Assembly: GCA_944320405.1 (NCBI GenBank)
Contig: CALUHI010000014.1
Span: 1-34,002, forward strand
Length of the DNA: 34,002 nucleotides
Direction: 5' to 3'
DNA from: an uncultured Eggerthellaceae bacterium
GTDB lineage: Bacteria; Actinomycetota; Coriobacteriia; Coriobacteriales; Eggerthellaceae
Below, piece by piece: positions 30,941 to 34,002 of this stretch; within the stretch, counting starts at the first letter, position 1; the number at the start of each line of letters is the position of its first letter. A program made the position numbers and the translations under genes. The notes beneath the pieces are model-generated. The model did no database searches. It worked only from the letters and a program-made list of their open reading frames with translations, and had not been told where the DNA came from.

Positions 30941-33081
30941 GCCCTCACCCCCGTCACTGTGGCAAACAAGTCGCGCACTGCATCGGCGGCATCGCGCACG
31001 AAGCCCTCGGCACCATCGGCGACCACCGGAGGCAATGCGAGGCGAATCGTGATGGAAGGCCCTCCATCAAACAGCTGGATGTCCACAAGCTCCATACCGT
31101 CTTCCAATCCGTCAATGCGCTCCAAAAGCGCTGTTTCCGCAGACCCCACCGCAGAAGAAACAAGGTCTGTGCTGGTCGAGGGGTTTTGGATCGCCTGCTG
31201 CTTGAGAGCAATGAGTTCGGCTCCGAACGACGAGTTCCCCTTCTTTGCCACATGCGCAGAGTTCACCAGAATGGGCTTGAGCGTGTCGAGGTCTGCCGGC
31301 TGCAGCCCCACTGCCGACACCGCACCCCGAAACGCGCCCGAAGCCCAGGTTCCCAGCCCGCTTGCGCTGGCCAGAGGAAGCGCCCCGGCAGCGTCCTCGA
31401 TCGCGCCATCCAAAGCGGACTGCCCATCGGCATACGCTTGCAAAAGCCCCGACCAGCAATCCAGAACAATGCCTGCAGGACCCGTGGCAACATCCTCACC
31501 CAAACCGTCGAGGATCGACGAGATGACGCTACCCTGCTGGTCCGCTTCATCTTCCAAAAGCGTTGCCGACGACAACGCCACGCGGGCACCCAAGGAACCC
31601 GGCGACGAAACAAACCCATTGGCGAACCCTGCCGACGAAGGCGTTTCGTCAAGGCACGCCGCAAGGACCACGGTGCCGTAACGGCCCGGCGGCGCGGCAT
31701 CGATGCGGGAATCGCTCGCAGTGCCCAAAAGCTCGCCGATCTGCTCGAACAAGCCTCCCGCCTGCTCCTTCACTTCTGAAGCAGCAGGCGCAAGCTCCGA
31801 CATCGCCTGTTGGTACTCGGCTGCCGCAACGGCAACAGCGTCGTAGTGGTATTCGAAGCCGTTCTCGATGGAAGTTGAAGCAGCCGCCACCTTCCCCAAA
31901 CTCGAAAGCGCGAAATTGCATTGCGGACAGCGCTCGAATTCGCCTTCTTCAAGCTCTCTCACCGATCCGTAGCGGACAATCCCTTGGGCCGCCGGACAGC
32001 CGCTCCATGCATGCATGGTCTCCTGTCCGTTTGCTGCCGAGATCGGATAGACGGATTCCTCGTACAGCGACGATTCCCTCACTTCGTCGGAGTTGCGGGG
32101 AAAGCGCGGAAACGACGCCTCGAAGAAACCTTCGCCCTCGTTCACGTACGCGTCCTCGAGTTCGCGAACGGCCAGCTGGTAGAAGCGCTCTCGCAGCGCC
32201 GACTCGGCGCGCTCTTCCACGGTGGATCCTTCGGGCGCCTCCTGCGCAAGACGCGCGGCGTAGTATTCTCGTGCGCGGTCCAACGCAACCGCAAACGACC
32301 AGCTGTCCACGCTGCGGTACAGCGGGTTGCGCGCACCGGTGAGCCCGGCAAGCGTTTCCGCCCGTTCGTGCATGCAGTACGCAGGGGTGTCTCCACAGTC
32401 GCGCGCGAACGCGCGCTGCTTGATTGCAGCGGCTTCGACAGCAAGTTCTTCCGCACGCGCCGCAGCCTCCTGAATGTCAGCCGCTTTGCCTTCAGCCTCT
32501 TCGGCCAAATCGTGCGCGCCCTCCAAGGGATCCGCCGCAATCTCGCCGCTTTCTGTCGGAAAAGGAAGCGCCAACGCAAGGTATTCAGAACCGCCTCCCC
32601 CGTACGCCATCGCCGTCGAGGCGGCGTTCGCTGCGCACAGAAACGGCAGGGATTCCTGCAGAAGCTCAAGCCCGGCAGACGCCTTCTCGGCAAACGCGTC
32701 GCGCGCCTTCAGAATGGAGTTGCCAGCATCCATCAGCGGCTTTCCCAACGGTGCCGTGACGGGGGTGCACAGCGCCACAACACCCAAACCTGTCGCCGCA
32801 AGCCCCGTAAGCGACATTGTGAGCGACACCGCATCACACACGCGCACGACCACCATGAACTCGGCAACTTCATTCTGGGCAGCAAGCGCTGCCGCGTCCG
32901 CCGCATCCTGCACCTGGGCCGACACCGCGTTCAGCCGTTGCACCTGAGCTGCCGAGAACAGCAGCGACAACGCGATGAGCAGGGCAAGCACCGCCCCCAG
33001 CGTCGTGAAGCCGTCTTCATCGCGGAAGACTTGCAGGCCGCACGCACGGTGGCGCTCGATGGCCCGCTTTATTCCAGCCAT
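30931..33081 (-). CDS. Large TadG-like pilus-assembly protein
   Basis: 716 residues. A short basic N-terminus precedes one membrane helix (about 27-48, FTTLGAVLALLIALSLLFSA) and the TadG-like sequence AQVQDAADAAALAAQNE. Two further hydrophobic stretches follow (about 76-108). The large exported part is helical, with an Ala/Glu-rich coiled coil (AHDLAEEAEGKAADIQEAA). A Cys-containing segment, MHAWSGCPAAQG...FERCPQCNF, may bind metal or form disulphides, as may CGDTPAYC earlier. There is no von Willebrand A domain of the classical TadG type. Start at 33081 (MAGIKRAIERH); it overlaps the upstream stop by 13 bases. Confidence 0.8.
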   Translation of the reverse strand: MAGIKRAIERHRACGLQVFRDEDGFTTLGAVLALLIALSLLFSAAQVQRLNAVSAQVQDAADAAALAAQNEVAEFMVVVRVCDAVSLTMSLTGLAATGLGVVALCTPVTAPLGKPLMDAGNSILKARDAFAEKASAGLELLQESLPFLCAANAASTAMAYGGGGSEYLALALPFPTESGEIAADPLEGAHDLAEEAEGKAADIQEAAARAEELAVEAAAIKQRAFARDCGDTPAYCMHERAETLAGLTGARNPLYRSVDSWSFAVALDRAREYYAARLAQEAPEGSTVEERAESALRERFYQLAVRELEDAYVNEGEGFFEASFPRFPRNSDEVRESSLYEESVYPISAANGQETMHAWSGCPAAQGIVRYGSVRELEEGEFERCPQCNFALSSLGKVAAASTSIENGFEYHYDAVAVAAAEYQQAMSELAPAASEVKEQAGGLFEQIGELLGTASDSRIDAAPPGRYGTVVLAACLDETPSSAGFANGFVSSPGSLGARVALSSATLLEDEADQQGSVISSILDGLGEDVATGPAGIVLDCWSGLLQAYADGQSALDGAIEDAAGALPLASASGLGTWASGAFRGAVSAVGLQPADLDTLKPILVNSAHVAKKGNSSFGAELIALKQQAIQNPSTSTDLVSSAVGSAETALLERIDGLEDGMELVDIQLFDGGPSITIRLALPPVVADGAEGFVRDAADAVRDLFATVTGVRAWE

Positions 33082-33647
33082 GATCCCACCAGCTCCCCAG
33101 GGGAGCGCCCTGCCAACGCGTCCGTCGCCCATCCGGGCTGGACGGGCGACTGAGCGCTCACCTCAACCACCAGGTTGCCTTCTTCGTTCGTAAGCCCCAG
33201 CAATCCCGCCGCAGCGTCGAGCAAAGGAAGAGGCCGCAGCTGGTTTTTGATGGTCACCTGCACCGTCTGGGAGCGCTCATCCCCGACGAAAGAGATGTCC
33301 CAGCTGCACCCGGCAGTCCCCTCGTGCACATGGAAGCAGTCCTGCTGGGGAACCGAGCCCAGCCGATGCCGGATGAACGCCTCGCACGCCTCTTCCATGC
33401 TGCCGAGGGAACTCGTGGAGGTGGACAGCAACCGGCAACCTTCCGCCGCCGCAGCCTGCATGACCATGCGGTCGTAAAGAACGATGCCCGGCTGAAGAAT
33501 GAACAGAAGCACAATCATCAGCACGGGAAGGGCGAACGCCGCCTCCACCGTACCTTGCCCGTTTTCGCGCGTATCAGAACAGAAGGACGTCCGCCGCGAC
33601 TCCCACCGCAGCGAAGTCGATATGATGGGATGCCGAGATGAGCGCAT
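33069..33647 (-). CDS. TadE-family pseudopilin
   Basis: 192 residues. ENGQGTVEAAFALPVLMIV is the class III prepilin-like leader plus hydrophobic core typical of TadE/TadF. The extracytoplasmic domain has two Cys (QQDCFHVH, AGCSWD) close enough for a disulphide, and a C-terminal strand VVEVSAQSPVQPGW. The ATG at 33647 has a GGGGAAGG site 9 bases upstream; this leader is 37 residues before GQGTVE, longer than usual. The gene overlaps the next upstream gene by 74 bases, an unusually long overlap that argues for tight co-translation. Confidence 0.85.
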   Translation of the reverse strand: MRSSRHPIISTSLRWESRRTSFCSDTRENGQGTVEAAFALPVLMIVLLFILQPGIVLYDRMVMQAAAAEGCRLLSTSTSSLGSMEEACEAFIRHRLGSVPQQDCFHVHEGTAGCSWDISFVGDERSQTVQVTIKNQLRPLPLLDAAAGLLGLTNEEGNLVVEVSAQSPVQPGWATDALAGRSPGELVGSWLE

Positions 33648-33801
33648 GCTCGACCACCTTCCCCTCGCCAAACATCCTCCAAAGCGCCGAAAACGCGATG
33701 ACCACCGCGATGAACCCCATGGTCACCAGGGCGAACTCAACTGTGCCCTGACCTGACTCCGCAGCATCCGCGACGTTGCGGTCACAAGCTGTTGATGCCA
33801 T
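33574..33801 (-). CDS. Small TadE/Flp-like pilin
   Basis: 75 residues. ESGQGTVEFALVTMGFIAVV has the processing site and hydrophobic core of class III pilins. After the helix only about 30 residues remain (WRMFGEGKVVEHALISASHHIDFAAVGVAADVLLF), ending in a second hydrophobic stretch, so it is minimal. Start at 33801 (MASTACDRN), with a weak AGGCGA site; it overlaps the preceding short reading frame by 20 bases. Confidence 0.72.
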   Translation of the reverse strand: MASTACDRNVADAAESGQGTVEFALVTMGFIAVVIAFSALWRMFGEGKVVEHALISASHHIDFAAVGVAADVLLF

Positions 33802-33907
33802 CGGAGATCGCCTGCCAAAGCTCCTGCAAGCGCGGGCGGAACACCGTGATTGCCAAAATGGCGATAACCACGAGGACACAAGTAAACCGATGATAGCCAT
33901 CTTGCAA
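33782..33907 (-). CDS. Possible small membrane protein (41 aa), start uncertain or frameshifted
   Basis: A short reading frame with a membrane helix (VLVVIAILAITVF) and an amphipathic tail (RPRLQELWQAISDGINSL) that look like real protein. The only in-frame start is a TTG at 33907 without a good ribosome-binding site. An ATG at 33900 (MAIIGLL) lies in a different frame and runs on into Arg/Ser-rich sequence. Either the protein starts at TTG, or a one-base shift near 33886 separates the ATG from its body. It lies between the terminator and the first TadE-like gene. Confidence 0.4.
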   Translation of the reverse strand: MQDGYHRFTCVLVVIAILAITVFRPRLQELWQAISDGINSL

Positions 33908-33924
33908 AATCCCAGATGAAACAG

Positions 33925-33953
33925 AAAAAGGGGCGCACCCGAAGATGCGCCCC
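33925..33953 (-). terminator. Strong intrinsic terminator inside the Tad locus
   Basis: GGGGCGCA (33930-33937) pairs with TGCGCCCC (33946-33953) around an 8-base loop; on the minus strand five Ts follow (33929-33925). It lies 6 bases past the stop of the gene at the right edge and upstream of all TadE-like genes. It may give excess transcript of the upstream gene, as after a major pilin. Confidence 0.88.
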
Positions 33954-33959
33954 ATGGGG

Positions 33960-34002
33960 TTAGAACGTGCCAGCGTTCAGCTTCCGCTGCATCTCTCGCA
34001 CG
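33960..34002 (-). CDS. C-terminal end of a gene cut by the window edge
   Basis: Only 13 codons and a TAA are visible (VREMQRKLNAGTF). Too short to assign. Its place, just ahead of a strong terminator and TadE-type genes, would suit the Flp major pilin or a TadB/TadC platform protein. Confidence 0.5.
   Translation of the reverse strand, partial: VREMQRKLNAGTF

Noticed and set aside
1-34002. CRISPR array, insertion sequence or prophage
   Set aside because: No regularly spaced direct repeats, transposase, integrase or phage structural gene was seen. The toxin-antitoxin module and the inverted repeat pair are the only accessory-like elements.

Overview
The window is a GC-rich, gene-dense bacterial chromosome segment, mostly transcribed on the minus strand. 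Gene content (paired YhgE/Pip proteins, an FtsB/DivIC-like protein ahead of Ppx/GppA, homoaconitase-type LeuC/LeuD, a Tad locus with TadE/TadG-like proteins) and the style of the proteins suggest an actinobacterium of the Coriobacteriia, probably Eggerthellaceae. This placement is inference from protein style, not a database result.

Layout. 1-2070: small SRP RNA and aspS, both minus. 2071-2434: non-coding, with a ~29-bp inverted repeat pair. 2435-7239: two translationally coupled YhgE/Pip membrane proteins. 7336-12333: hisS, a 1009-residue TPR protein and a PadR regulator. 12422-13533 (plus): a toxin-antitoxin module (HTH antitoxin, zeta-type kinase) with a clear promoter and operator. 13542-16506: leuC-leuD-leuB operon. 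16621-19361: QPYG-repeat membrane protein, peptidoglycan-binding-domain protein, trans-prenyl synthase and tRNA-Leu(UAA). 19475-21429: FtsB/DivIC-like protein and Ppx/GppA phosphatase.

21534-25760 is an iron block: a DtxR-family regulator, FeoB with a small Cys-rich FeoB-associated protein, two FeoA proteins, and several AAGTTAAC-type palindromic operators. Between the regulator and the feo genes lies the most interesting element: an iron-box promoter (TTGACG-17-TAATAT) that drives about 139 nt of non-coding sequence ending in a strong intrinsic terminator, with three C-rich segments, two of them in predicted loops. It looks like an iron-responsive small RNA. One C/U-rich loop is complementary at 11 of 12 positions to the ribosome-binding region of leuC, an Fe-S enzyme mRNA in this same window.

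25863-28328 (plus): a peptide-deformylase-like protein lacking the catalytic Glu, then thrC behind a perfect 22-bp palindrome, then a ModE-like HTH protein. 28346-34002 (minus): the distal part of a Tad pilus/secretion locus. It has small TadE-like pseudopilins, a large TadG-like protein with Cys pairs, a DUF192 protein, a zinc-ribbon protein and a prepilin peptidase, almost all overlapping by 4-75 bases. The locus continues beyond the right edge.
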